A stretch of 64,000 nt of DNA from Cyrtodaria siliqua (lineage: Eukaryota > Mollusca > Bivalvia > Adapedonta > Hiatellidae): positions 53,604 through 117,603 of the forward strand of contig JAWPHD010008245.1 of the NCBI GenBank assembly GCA_037043455.1, written 5' to 3'. How positions within the stretch are numbered: position 1 is the stretch's first letter; every line of letters starts with the position of its first letter. A program made the position numbers and the translations under genes. Below, piece after piece: positions 12,391-25,600 of the stretch. The notes under the pieces were generated by a model that worked only from the letters and a program-made list of their open reading frames with translations, made no database searches and was not told the origin of the DNA.

Positions 12391-15300
12391 GACAACTACC
12401 GTATTTGTCGGCGTATAGCGCGCATGCGCATATAATGCGCACCCCGACTTTGGGCCTGAAATCCTTGGAAAAAAAACTTCAGCTCGAACAAGCATCCCAG
12501 TTTAGTGACCGACCATCATGTAGAAAATCCATGTTTATACTGAAATTGCGCTGGGGTTAAGTAAAACAGAAACAACAGCTTAATTCATCGATACAATTTA
12601 TGTGACTATGACAACAAAACATTCAAACACAAATTGCACACATGTATGTAAAGCAATCTATGCTATAAAGATTACAATTAAAATAAACTAGAACGTTGTT
12701 ACACGGCACACTTGTGTCGCCTGTCGTGTGCTTGTTTTCAAGTATTTGGCCAGTTATGAGCTTGGTTAGGTTGCAGGTTGAAGGTTTATGAAAAGGGACA
12801 TAACTGCCAAAAGGAAAGTCAGACTTACAGGGCGTGTACCAACATTCCTTGAGGTAAGAAGATGTGAAGTTTTATGAGCATAGGTTAAAGACTTTTCAAG
12901 TCATGGCCAAGGTAAGGTTGCAGGTTCAAGTGAGGACGGATGACAGACTACGGATGACAGACTACAGACAAAGTGATCTCTAAGTGACTGCCATGCTACG
13001 CAGACGATACAAAAAATGTCCTTAACAAAGAATCATCAACATGACAAAGATTTCTCTTTCCATAAGGGGTTTCACCTTTAATATAATTTAATCGTTTATA
13101 CTAAAATTAAAGAATTGAAGCAGGTTTCATATCATCCACATACTACGGTTAGTTCCACATCATAATGTGCAGTACAGCTGTAACTGTTTGGATTACTAAT
13201 AAAGGCAAATTGATTTTTTTTCAAGAATTTTTGTTGACATGCTATATCGTTCTTTCTGATGTTGCTTTTCACAGGAACTAGACACAAATATAGATTTATA
13301 ACAGATATTGGTCAACGTAAGACCAAGGGTGACAACCGAGGATGTACCAGTACAACACAGTTTTCGCATTGAACAAGAGGATGATGGTTGTCGCTCATTC
13401 GGGATATCCTCCCACAACAACTGCGCTAACGCTGTCCTACGCACCATCGAGAGTGATGTAGTTTGGATTGTAACTGACGTTGATTAATAAGATATTTTTA
13501 AAACAAAACTCGTGCAAACTCGTGCACACATAGAACTCTCACAGAATGGCTTAGATTAAACATAGCTGATAGCTGGGTCAGCCGTAATAAATAATGTAGG
13601 GGTCAGCCGTAATAAATAATGTAGAAATACTTGTAAGTTGTAACTCAACACATTTTTTTTTGTATAGAATATATGGACACCGATGGACGACGCGCTATCG
13701 ACAGATCAACAACCTATTGCATAAACCCCGCTGTACTCCAACGCAAACTATAATGAGCACTTATCTGCTGTATAAACCATCTTGACGGAGAATCTCAAAA
13801 ATAAATTCTATTTCAGCCATGATTTCTTATCATCTGAAAGTAGATTTCCCATCAACCATGCGCTTAACCATTTTACCTGAACATTTAGTGTGATAACTAA
13901 AGAATACAGTTTATAGTTACACATAATCAAATTTTCTACTTTACTGGTGAGTACTCATTTTACAGTTCTCTTTTAATAGTATATTTCCAGTCAGAAATGA
14001 TAAAAATTCCTTAGTTGATAATAATGTAAACACAATGTAGTTTGGTAAACGAAGAGACTGATGCTATACTTAAAGCACCATAAACATATACATCTGTGCA
14101 TTTGTCAGGCCATCCTTAAACCCCTACATATATATAATGGACTGTTCTTTCTTTGAATTAAGTCCATTCCATTGCCCACCCATGGCCCAACCAGAAAGTG
14201 TTCCCACCCACGGCCCAACCAGAAAGCGTTCCCACCCACGGCCCAACCAGAAAGTGTTCCCAACCAGAAAGTGTTTTATGGGCCCAAACCAGAAAATGTT
14301 TTATTGCATTTTAGGGACATTTTCCCCGCAGAAAACTTACTCACAAAAAGACCGATCTAACTACCGCGTGCCCGCAGCTTAAATGAAGACAGGGTAACAG
14401 TAAACCACATTAGACGGCAGCCGCCAATTATGAACAATATAAAATGACAAAACATTTGTTGAAACAAGACACTTGTCAAGAAAAACGTTCCGCCTGAAAC
14501 GGTGCACTAATGTAACAAAAGTGATACACAGTATAAATGGTGCAGCTATGCTTGAATTCTTTTTCAAAAGCACACCACACAATGAACACAACTTTAACAT
14601 TCTGGCTCACAACCTATCCCATCTAGTGGACACGGTACTCTTAAAGCCAGACTATGCTAATATTAGGTAACGGAGATGATCAACACTTAATGTCCCGTCA
14701 TCGTGTCAGTGGTTTTTTTGGCTGTTTTTATAGCAGTTTCGGTCATATTCCCAATGCCAAAACATCCATTTCCCCCAATTTTAGAACAATAATTCCCAAT
14801 TGAAAGAAGGAAAGAATCGCAGTAATACACAGGGTACAAGGCAGATGTGTAGCCCGCAGATGTGCATAGGGCTATTCCATTAAAACATACACAGGACCCA
14901 GGAAGGCACATTTGAAAGTGAGCAACCACCCATAGATGCAAAATTGTGTTTAAAGAACCAAATTTTGGAAAATAAGGTTCACCCATAGATGTTCATTAAA
15001 ATACCTTCCTGTGGTCCCGGGTATGTTTTAGTAGAATAGCCATTAGTTTTTAGGAGTGTTCAAATAAAATTAATTTGGCATTAAGTTGCAAAGTAATATT
15101 ATATTGACTTGATTGCATAATCTCCAAGTTATAAGACTTCCATTAATGTAAGCTGTTTCCTTTTATGTTTTAATAAGCATAGTTTCGCTTTAAGTGTTAT
15201 ACAAATTTATTAGCAAAGCTAACTTGTACAAAATACAGAACTGACAACCGTTTCGATGTAAATGTATTAAGACTACGAGAGCAACTGTCTATAATGCCTG

Positions 15301-16554
15301 AACATAATAATATTATGAAACATGTTTAGAAATAACCTGTCATAAACTTTGGGATAGCAATAAAAAAGCCTGAGGTACATTACAAAAAGCATACAAGTAA
15401 AAGTCTGTGGGCAATAAAACAACCTCTATTGGAAATTGTAAACAAGATACGACAATGTGAAATCCATCACTGCTGTATGTACACACAAACATTTCTCAAT
15501 TCATATCACTTTCACATTTATATATTAAAGGTACACACGGCAATCAAAAACTCACGGCGTCCCGTTAGTTTTTCTCTTAACTTGCATTTGTTCAATTATT
15601 TATATTAATTATTAGAATAGTTTAAGGCAAGTTGTTTTTATATATTACTAACTTTTTATAATATTGCACCAATAATATATTTAAAATCTTGGTAAAATAG
15701 TGAAGAAAATTGAATATCTCAATTTTTTATTTAATTATATGCAAGCAGTTTTAAAGTCAAAATGACGCAGGATAACTAAATCAAGGAGGAAATTTTAATA
15801 TCTGAATAAAACTCAAGATTGCCATGTGTCCCTTTAACATGGATCAAATTTAGCACTTTTATCAAAAAAAAATTGCAAGTTAATGAAAAATGAACTGCCA
15901 AATTATAGCTTACTCTAGCAAACAATTAACAATGATATCATATTGACAGGTTATTGATTACCTATAAACTATATTATGCCTAAATAGTTTTAGAAAGATG
16001 TTAAGCACTTGCAAAATGTTGCAATACTTCAACAGTTTACTGGCATTTTGAGAAATTGACTGGCAAAATGCCAGTAAAACAGCTTAAATTTGAGCCTGAT
16101 TGAACAATATTATGGATTATTAAATATTAAGATACGGAGGAAATAAACAAAGGAGGAAATAGACAATTGATATTTCGACATTATTCATCCAAGTGTTTCT
16201 CCTTACACTAATGATAACAAATATCCCATCTCCGAATTAATCAGTCATCCTGTTGACCTGATACACAACAGGACAAACTGTAGCCTGCCAAATATTGGCA
16301 AACACAATGACATGATTGGTGACACTTTTAGAATAAATCCAATTTTGGTGACAACATTCCGGGTATGATAGGGCCAATTACTTGCAAGAAGCACATAATC
16401 TGAGAAGTACAAGCATTCCAATAATCTGAAGATAATCCATGTGCAGTTATAAGTATTTGGATAATCTTCCATTTCCGGTTAAATAAAATACCACTTATAC
16501 ATTGCTGGATGCTTCATAACATTTCAATTATTACACATTTGAAAATCTTCCCGG
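12391..16554. other. mostly unique AT-rich DNA, including the presumed myotrophin 3' UTR
   Basis: No coding exon recognised. There is a 25-bp perfect duplication GGGTCAGCCGTAATAAATAA... at about 13575-13623, and about three copies of a 28-bp unit with CCACGGCCCAACCAGAAAGT at 14176-14262. The myotrophin 3' UTR should start at 16554 and run leftwards; its end was not fixed. The frame at 13196-13447 (minus) has no recognised similarity. Confidence 0.5.
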
Positions 16555-16641
16555 TTATTTCAACAAGAGTTTTATCTCGTCCGTTTCTGCACAATCTATA
16601 TATTTTTCACCATCAGGTGATTGTCCGTTTTTATCTGCACC
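16555..16641 (-). CDS. MTPN: myotrophin exon 4 (terminal exon)
   Basis: After the acceptor TTTCAG the exon encodes 28 residues (GADKNGQSPDGEKYIDCAE and then DEIKLLLK) and a TAA stop at 16557-16555. This is the myotrophin C-terminal cap (GADK, PDG, then a helix ending in LL-K). It is separated from exon 3 by the Polinton and satellite. Confidence 0.9.
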   Translation of the reverse strand, partial: GADKNGQSPDGEKYIDCAETDEIKLLLK

Positions 16642-19600
16642 CTGAAATAAAACAAAAGTTCACAATATTATACTATCACAAGGAATGTCATATTTGTACT
16701 CTGTCATAATCTCTATAAGATTAAATTTTTAAAAGGTTAGCATTCAGTTCACTGTTGTTGCCACAGTTAAAACTAGTCCTTTGTAGCAATTTAAAAGCTG
16801 ATCTTTATTTTAATCATTTGAGGGATAATCCCAATTGTGTCTGCGGTGATGGGGTTGAGCGCGATGAGAACTGTTTTTTAGACGCATACTTTTTAGAAAT
16901 GAAACACAGCAATTATTTTTAGATTCTCGAGCGTTCCATCCTCTAAGTCCATGAAAACGTTTATATGGCAACGAGCAACTAACTGGCAAGCACAATCATT
17001 TTCTATTAATTCAAGATCAAAAATATAATAAACACACTAAACGGTTTCAAAATCCTTGAATTCGTTAACGCCGTATTTTATCTATCTGCTTTCGTTTTTA
17101 TCAGCCTGATCAGGAATGTGGGGTATTCGTTTGATGGAGATAATGTGGGTGGTGGATGATACAGCATTGTTTTTTAAGTTAACTATTTTCTGTTTTTCCT
17201 TTTCAAATTCAAATTCAACTGTATTGTTACAATTTCTGCAATATTTTGCAATAAAATATTATTAAATAACTAGTCCTTTGTTTTTATTATTATTCATTTT
17301 ACAACCCAAGACAGAAAGGCGTCCAGGAGGATAATTTTATTAGCCAGAGTTGTTAAGCATCTAATCTGGATTGCAAAAGTTATCAAAAAGTTGCCTTAGT
17401 ACAAAAATGGCATAACATATGCGAACAATATATATAAAAAAAATATCTAAAAAAAAAACTTTTTCCTACCTACCTACCCTAACTTTTTGACAGGGTGAAA
17501 CCAGAAACACACAAGTTTTTTTTTTAGGCCCTACAGAAAACCCAAGACAGAAAAGCGTCCATGACGGAGAAAAAAGAATATAGGAAAAGCAATTATTTTT
17601 CATTTTGTCTGTCAGAAAGGTCAAGAGAAGAAAATGTTCAATTCAATCTGGTAGTGGGTAAAATTAAAATAACACTGACCGAAGAAGTCCCTACAGAAAA
17701 TTAAACTTGTTACTTGATTTAAAGATACTGACCTGCCAAATAACGTCAAAGTTACACTACAAACCCGTGTATCAAACTCTATCCAGTAGGTTTAGAAATG
17801 GATATATATGTAAATTGGGCTTCCTGTTGTAATTTCAGCAACCCAAAAATTACAACAGTATCCCACTACCAAATCATCAAAACTCCACCAAATAAAAACC
17901 AACCTCAACATACCCAAAAATCAGCATGAAAATGCTGATTTTCTTGATTTATTAAAACTTTTTTAAAATGGGGGTAGTGAAGATTGCAAGTTTAATTTTT
18001 TTTATAAGTTATCAAAATTATAAAATGTTTCTTTAATACAAAACAAATTTGTTGATTTGTTATTAAAATTACATTCAAATCAACAATTTTTTGACCTTGA
18101 ATACAAAGGTGGTGGATCATACTCAAACACACTACTAAAACAATAAATCACACACTTTTTAGACTTTTTTGTAAGGTTGCCATTGCTTCCTTTCTTCCCT
18201 GTTCTACTAGTTCTTTTTTTTGAACTTCACTTATTTCAGCCTTTTTTTGTTTGGTGTCCTGTTTTAAACTATAATATTTATCCAACTCATCTAAAATCAT
18301 CTTAAACTCTTGATCAGATATTTGTGCATCACTCAACGCTTTTGATATTAACTGCTTTATACTATTTAACTTTGCCTCTGCCAAAGTTTTTATTTCATGA
18401 TGTTTTTGAGCTTTTGCATTAAGCTTCCGTCTGATAAAATTAACACAAACACCTGTAGCTCCACATACTATTGCTGCTATTTCTAAAGGTAGCAAAACTG
18501 GAATAACAAATCCAATCCCAGCCATAATAACACCTGCTGATATTAAGGTAGTGTCAATTCCATCTGTAATATTAATACCACGTTTATATTTTTTATAAAG
18601 TGACTGACGTATATCTCGTTCTGTAATTAACTTTTTTTCAATTTCTGAAATCTTTTGTAATCTATAATTTTGTCCGTTTTCCACTGAATTTTCCACTGGC
18701 AAATCAGGATATAAACTTGGTGCTGTCGGTTGCTTCATTTTTTATTAATGAATAAAAAATTAAATTAATTCAATTAATAATGATGCCACCGTATTTACAG
18801 CGGTAGCGTTAGCAACCTTGCATACAAAGTTAACAACAGAACCAACACCAATTTCTAAAGGTTCGTCAAAGTTATCATGATTGCGTGGAATTATGTGAAG
18901 CGTTATACCATAATTTGGTTGTTCAACACCATTGACAGAAACTATTACAGTTACGTCACCAACTAATCGTTCACATGCTAAACCTATTCCCATAATCCGT
19001 CCACGGCGCGTCATTACATGCCCCACATTTGATTCTGCCCCACCATTACCAAATGAGAGTATTCTATTCAACACAAGTGGGCCCTTAGCCTCTGCAAATA
19101 TTGTTATAATTCCATATTTAAGATTATCAACTCTATTTTTTAAATGATTAAACTGGCTAACAAAAGGCACAATTCGCCTATATAAATTTTGAACATCATT
19201 TATCAAAGCCTCTAAGTCTTCTGTTTTTTTAGGTCTTGTTGGTCCATATATACTCATTGTTTTTTTTATAAAAATATATTTTTTAAATAATTTCTAAAAC
19301 ACAACTCATAGACAAACCGTGATTATATATTTTGTTGCCATACTCATCTCTAACTTCTATTTTCAATTCAGTAATTGCACCATTCATAAGACAGTGATAT
19401 TCAGGATAAAAACTTGTATATACTATATCCCCAAACTCCTTATTTACTACAGGTACAACACCTATAATAGTGCTTGGCTTACCATTGAAATAATTACTAC
19501 TCGTATTAACTTGTTCCAGATGAACATATAGCTGTTTATAAGGAGCTAAATTAATTGGGTAATCTCCTATATTAGTACCTGTCAACCATTTTCTGTCCTT

Positions 19601-22600
19601 GAATCCCAGCATTTTTGAAAGACCGCTTGACATTCGTGTCTCTATTGGTGTATGTATAATGGCTGTACCAATTTGGACAATACTGTCCAGGATAATACTT
19701 TCATTTAGCTTTTTAAACTTTTTTACCAAGTCTTGAAAGTTATAAAGTCCACCTGGAAAAGATTCTGTTTTGGCTGGGTTTCTTGTCTTTGCGGTTTCGT
19801 GAATAATATTATACCAACCGATAGTGTATGTAAAACTTTTTAATCCAACGCGCTTGGTTCCATCTCTATTATCGATATACTGTTGTAAATTAATAGAGTT
19901 GTCTATGTTTGAAATTGTATGAAACATTATTTTTTTAATATATATATATAAAAACACAAATAAAAATGATTTCTGAAGAATTCAAATATAACCCAGATGC
20001 TCACTATTTAAATACGTTGGGGAACAGATTGGATGTTATTTTGGCAGAATCAGTTAAACTTTGCTATTTGGTGTGCAACCAGTGGATGTGGTATTGATTT
20101 CAGCAATCATCTAAAAGCTGATACTCTGGTTGGTTCGTTATTTCGATTTCATGTCTATTACCAAGTCAGAAGAATATTATTTGAGATGAGTGTAGCATTA
20201 CCGCAAGACTCAAATTGGAATGCTTTTAATAACACATATAACCAAAACGCATACGAGAGAATATGCAAGGAGTTTAACGTTGACTTAAATTCAGACTGGA
20301 GACAGAAACAAAGCTATAATAATGGTTTAGGAACAATTTACAATTACTGGACACATATTGGTTATCATCCTTTGGTAAATACTGTATACGACAACAAAAC
20401 GATGAGTTTTACAGTCTATGAGAGTGATAAAACATACCACATTGATTACATTGCACAAGGATCTGAGGCTGACAATAGTTGGTCTACTTTTATACTAGAT
20501 GATTCATCTGGATTTACAAGAGCTGGAGTAGAAAGAATCAATGACAGCATAAGAACATACTGCTGGGCAATCCTTGGCTCACAATCACAAACAAGAACAG
20601 ATATACTTGGAACTGGGACAGCATTTGATGCACAGAAACAATTTTTAGCAAATGTAGAGGACGCAATAAATAGCCCCATCGACTTGCCCAGTCAAATTTC
20701 AAGATATGAAAACACTCTAAAATATGCAAGAAGTAAAGTAAATTTTGTCTATGGAAGTGGATTGTACATGTCTCCGAGTGACATGGAGTTGAGAATTGGA
20801 ACAATACAAGACTACAATAATGAAATTGTAATAGCAACCGATGCACAAGCATTAGGATTGAATAATGATGTAAATGTAAAACCAGTGCCACCAAAAAATA
20901 TTCAACCTTTTCAAGGTACCACAACAAAGAAATTTTTACCGGAACATTCTGACTTTGATAAATCATCAATACATAAAACTGTGGAACATAACTCATCAGA
21001 AATAAAAAAAATAGCGATTGAACACGAAGATAACAAAACAACCATAATTGTTGGTACTTTAGTAATAGGTCTTGCTGCATTACTTATTTACGAGATTTAC
21101 TAAACCACTCTTTGGCTGCCACATACAACAACCCGGAAACAAACACAAGCAAAGCCCATAGATTGTTACCAAGCCAATTAATAACATTACCTGTTGCAGA
21201 TAAAAGCCATGATACTATTGCACCAATAACTCCTGGAAGTGCTGCAGCAGCTTTACCAGCTAGGTTGGCAAGAAGTTTACCAAGATTAAGTAGTTGTTTT
21301 TTTATCCAGTCTTTTACACTTGATGGATCAGGTTTTGGAGTTGGAACAGGTGCAGTCCCTCCTCCTGTTGTAGGAATAATGGTATCAACTAAAACCCCAA
21401 TAATCATACCAAAGGCAGTCAAAATACTAACAATAGTAATACCTTGCTCCCTAAACAAGGTTTTGATTCTCTCACCCAATGTTGTGTCTTTTTTTAACAC
21501 CTTATTTATAGTTTCTTTTATCCTGTTTATTTGACTGCGTAATGCTTCTTTGTTTTCACTCGCCACTTCAAGTCGTGCACTTCTTTCATCTTCTAAATTT
21601 TTTATTCTGTCACGTATGCGCTCTTGTTGAAACTCATCCTCCTGCCCGGGGGTGCTAACTTGTTCTAATTTTTGTTTTTCTTTTGTTATGTCTTTATCAA
21701 GCTCAGTGAGCTTTGAGAGATTATTAGTAAATTCTCCGCGAAAGCTTTGCAATACCTTATCTAAACCTCGTATCTCTCGCATTGTTAGACTTTCTGGTTG
21801 AACAGCAGTTTTAGGATGAGTTTCATCTATTGTATTACTCAAATCACTCTCAATTGTATTTACAGCATCTACTGTATTTTGTACATCTTCAGTTGTTGAA
21901 AAAGTTTGCATTGGTATATTTTCTCCTTCTTTTGTGATGGTATCTCTTGTTTTTGCCAAGGATGCTAATTCTGCCCTACCCTGAGCCTTTCTTTCACGTG
22001 GAACTAAATAATCATAAATGTTTAAATTATTTTTTACGAAGTCAACACCATGTTTTTTAACTAAAGTGTCCAGCTTATAAAACTTGATTGATTCGTTTGG
22101 ATTATTTCCCTTATAATAGGTAAGTGGAACATCATCCATCCCAACTGTATATAACATTGTTCTACCAATTTCGTCCTCAGCCACTCTAAAATCATTTTTA
22201 TAATCGATTCCGCTGATTTCAGCATTAACTTCAGTAAAAAATTGATCTACTAACCACTTTTTTTGTGTAAGCTGTTCTTCTGTTTTATCTTCCCCTTGAA
22301 GCTGATCAATATAGTTATTTTCATTTACAATTTGTCTCTGGAATTCTGGGTCAGGTTGTATAAATTCGTCTTCAAGTGCTCTATCCGCTCTATCCCAGTC
22401 TTCTTCAGTCATATCATCAATATCGAACGCAGGATTTTCAAATCCTCCTTCAGCCATTGTTTATTTTATTTAATTTTAAAAAATACATTTAAAAAATAAA
22501 ACAATGTCGGCTTACGGAAACAAACTCAGCCCTCATAGAAAACTAAGAGAACCTCATGGTGCCAAAGGCATCCGCACAAGTGTAGTAATAACTAATAATC

Positions 22601-25600
22601 CCTCAACAATAGACCAAAACCAGCAACTGCTTGTAAGATTTCCCAATCTAAGTACTAATGATGTGATAGTTCCAAGTACTGCTCGTCTTGCCTTTGAAAT
22701 AGAACTTAAAAGCAGAACAGACGCCAACGCTACTCTATTTCAAAATCTGGGTAGAACAATTGTAAAAAAAATGACAATAAGAATAAGTGGCAATGAAGTC
22801 ATGTCAATAGATGACAGTGATATATATCATTGTTATGTAGATTTATGGAAAAGCCCTACTGAACGACAAAACATAGCTTACCAAGGTATTGGTAAATCAA
22901 ACATGTTAAAACATAGAGTAAGCGCGGGAGATGCTTCCTCAGACACCAAAGATGAAGCTATAGCAGCAGCTTATGGAAATAGATTTTGTATTCCACTGGA
23001 CTTTGAAATGTTAGAAAGTCATATGCCATTTTATCAAGCGGGGCTTGGTGATAGGTTAGAATATGAATTAACGTTTAACGATTATAACAAAGTTATCAAA
23101 AGCGCTGATGCTGATGCATCTTATGTACGGTAATAAAAAATATCTGCTTGGAATTTGATACGGTTAGTGATGTTGAATTAGCCAGACAAATAAGACAGCA
23201 AATCAATGGTAAGATGTCATTTATGTATGATCGTATCTTGCGACATAGAAAAATAATAGCAAACAAATCTGATACTCTTTGGAACATCAACATTAATGTA
23301 CCAGCACGAAGCATGAAAGGTATTTTAATGCTGTTTGAAGACCCAGAAAGAACAGACACAGAAACCTATTACAACCCAAAGATTGAAAAGGTTGAAATGA
23401 CAATAGAGGGAGTACCAAATCAGTTGTATAGTCAGGGCATGAAGGCATATCAACATTGGGATGAAATTAACAAATATTTTGCCTTAACATCAAAAAGAAA
23501 CAAAGAGACAGAAATAGTAGCAAGAGACTTAAACTTTACCAGTGTTCTCTTGAGACTTATCTGACAAAATCATATGCTTTGTGGCTTTACCTTAGAACAT
23601 GTGAGGACAATTTATTACACGGCAGTGGAAGAAGAATAGAAAACGGTAGTGAAGGCATAACGATATTAATAAATAAAAAAGCAGATGCAGATCAAACTTT
23701 AAATATTTATCTATATATAATACAAGATGCGCAAATCAATTTCGAAGATGGAAGATTCAAAGAAGCAGGATACTAGTTTGCAAGAAAAATATCCTAAATA
23801 TTCACACAGTGCCATTATTTGTGGTCAGACAGGCTGTGGTAAAACAGAGTTTGTTCTTGACATACTTGAACAAGAGTATGTTGGAGTTTTTGAACATATA
23901 ATTATATTGTGTCCAACCATAGAGTGGAACGAGGCTTATAAAAATAGATCCTGGATAGGAGATGTGAAAAACCCAAAAGATAAAAAAATAATAATTGTCA
24001 ATCCTGTGAGCAACGGTAAAGAAATGTTACAAGAACTGTTGCGTTTCTTTTTCAAACAATATGCTGGTCAGCCCACATTATACATTATTGACGATTGCTC
24101 AGCCACAAAAGAATTAACAAAGAAAAAAGATATGTTGTCAGAGTTGGCATTCTCTGGTCGTCACGCTAAACAATCAGTATGGGTTATTTCACAGAGATAT
24201 AATTCTGTATTGAAAGATTTGAGGGATCAAGTAAAATGGTTGTGTATGTTTTACACCAAGGACAGAGATAGTTATGAAAATTGTTTGAGAGAAAATGATG
24301 TTATTCCGACGTTGGAGGAGAGAACCAGAATAAAAAAAGCTTTAGCTAAGACTAAATATTCGAAGTTAATTTTGAGAACTGACCAACCAACTGGTTATTG
24401 GGTTGAATAATTTATTTAAAAATAAAAACTAGAGTTTCCCATATAACCCATACACTCAATGCACTAACCAATATCGGTACAACAGCACTACTCATGTTTT
24501 TCGGGGCTTGTAAAACATACCCTCTTGGCTCACATATAAAATATTCTACGCCATCCTTTGTCACAGAAATTACAGGCGTTTCCTGTGCACCTTTTTCGTA
24601 CGTTTGTAAAAACTTACTTTCTGAAACACATATACAACATTTTACGTCATCTCTTGTCATAATATCCAGTGCTATTTTATTTTTGTTATAATCACTATTC
24701 TCACCGTCTGTTATTTTCAAATCCATTTTTTCTTATATAATATTTTTTTATTATTACAAAATATATTTATTTCACGCAGGTATAATACCTTTTTTTTACA
24801 ACTGTTGCTAATAGTAATACTAACAGCAAAGTAGCAATGTTAATAGCAATACTGACCATAAATATAGTATTGCTAATAGCATTGCTCATAGCAAAGTAGC
24901 AATGTTAATAGCAATGCTTGAAGCAAATTAACAATACTAATAAAAAAAAATAGCAATGTTAATAAAAATGCTATTAACAATACTAACAATTACTAGTTGC
25001 ATGAATATCGCAGCTAGTTGTTTTGTATTTTATATTTATTTCAAGATAAAAAATAAGATTAATAATATAAAAATGAATGCGGAAGAACTATTACAAAATA
25101 TATCGGAACAGACGGAACCAGATGAATCAAAGCAACAAGAAACAAAAAAAGAAAGATTATCAGCCATAGTGGCTGGCGGTGGTAGTCGTCAATATTTGGG
25201 TAAAGACATTCAACTCACAAATATAGATAGCATGCCCCCAGATGAAATTAACAAACTTTACTGCAGATATGAAGCAAGGCTTGGGGCAAGCATGACTAAA
25301 ACTTTAGGCAATTCTTTTATTAACTTGTATGTAATGGGAGTATCAAAATATTTTAATGTAAACAATCCACCAAAGCTAATAGAAGATTTGGAGGAAGACC
25401 CATTTATTAATCATGCTTTGACAAGTGCTTGTTGTGAGTTGTATTACAGGTATGGAATGTGCTTAGCACCATTTACAGCAATACTGACAACTGTTAGACA
25501 TATTGATTTTAATAAAAATAAAATTATAGATAATATAAATGGAGAACCAAGAGAGTGAAGTTATACCTGTTGTTACACAACCTGTTGAACAACAAAAAGT

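Noticed and set aside
12395..12470. GCGCGCATGCGCATATAATGCGC as a regulatory palindrome
   Set aside because: Looks like the end of a dispersed repeat (ACCGTATTTGTCGGCGTATA); no evidence of a regulatory role.
13196..13447. 83-residue minus-strand frame as a possible exon
   Set aside because: No similarity recognised and no convincing splice sites; left unannotated as a gene.
14687..14986. 99-residue minus-strand frame with Cys and Gly
   Set aside because: No recognisable domain, no splice context, and it lies in AT-rich gene-free DNA; treated as chance.
20446..21534. Open frames antisense to the two long Polinton genes (20538-21080 minus, 21112-21534 plus)
   Set aside because: They lie opposite strongly conserved coding frames and show low-complexity composition.
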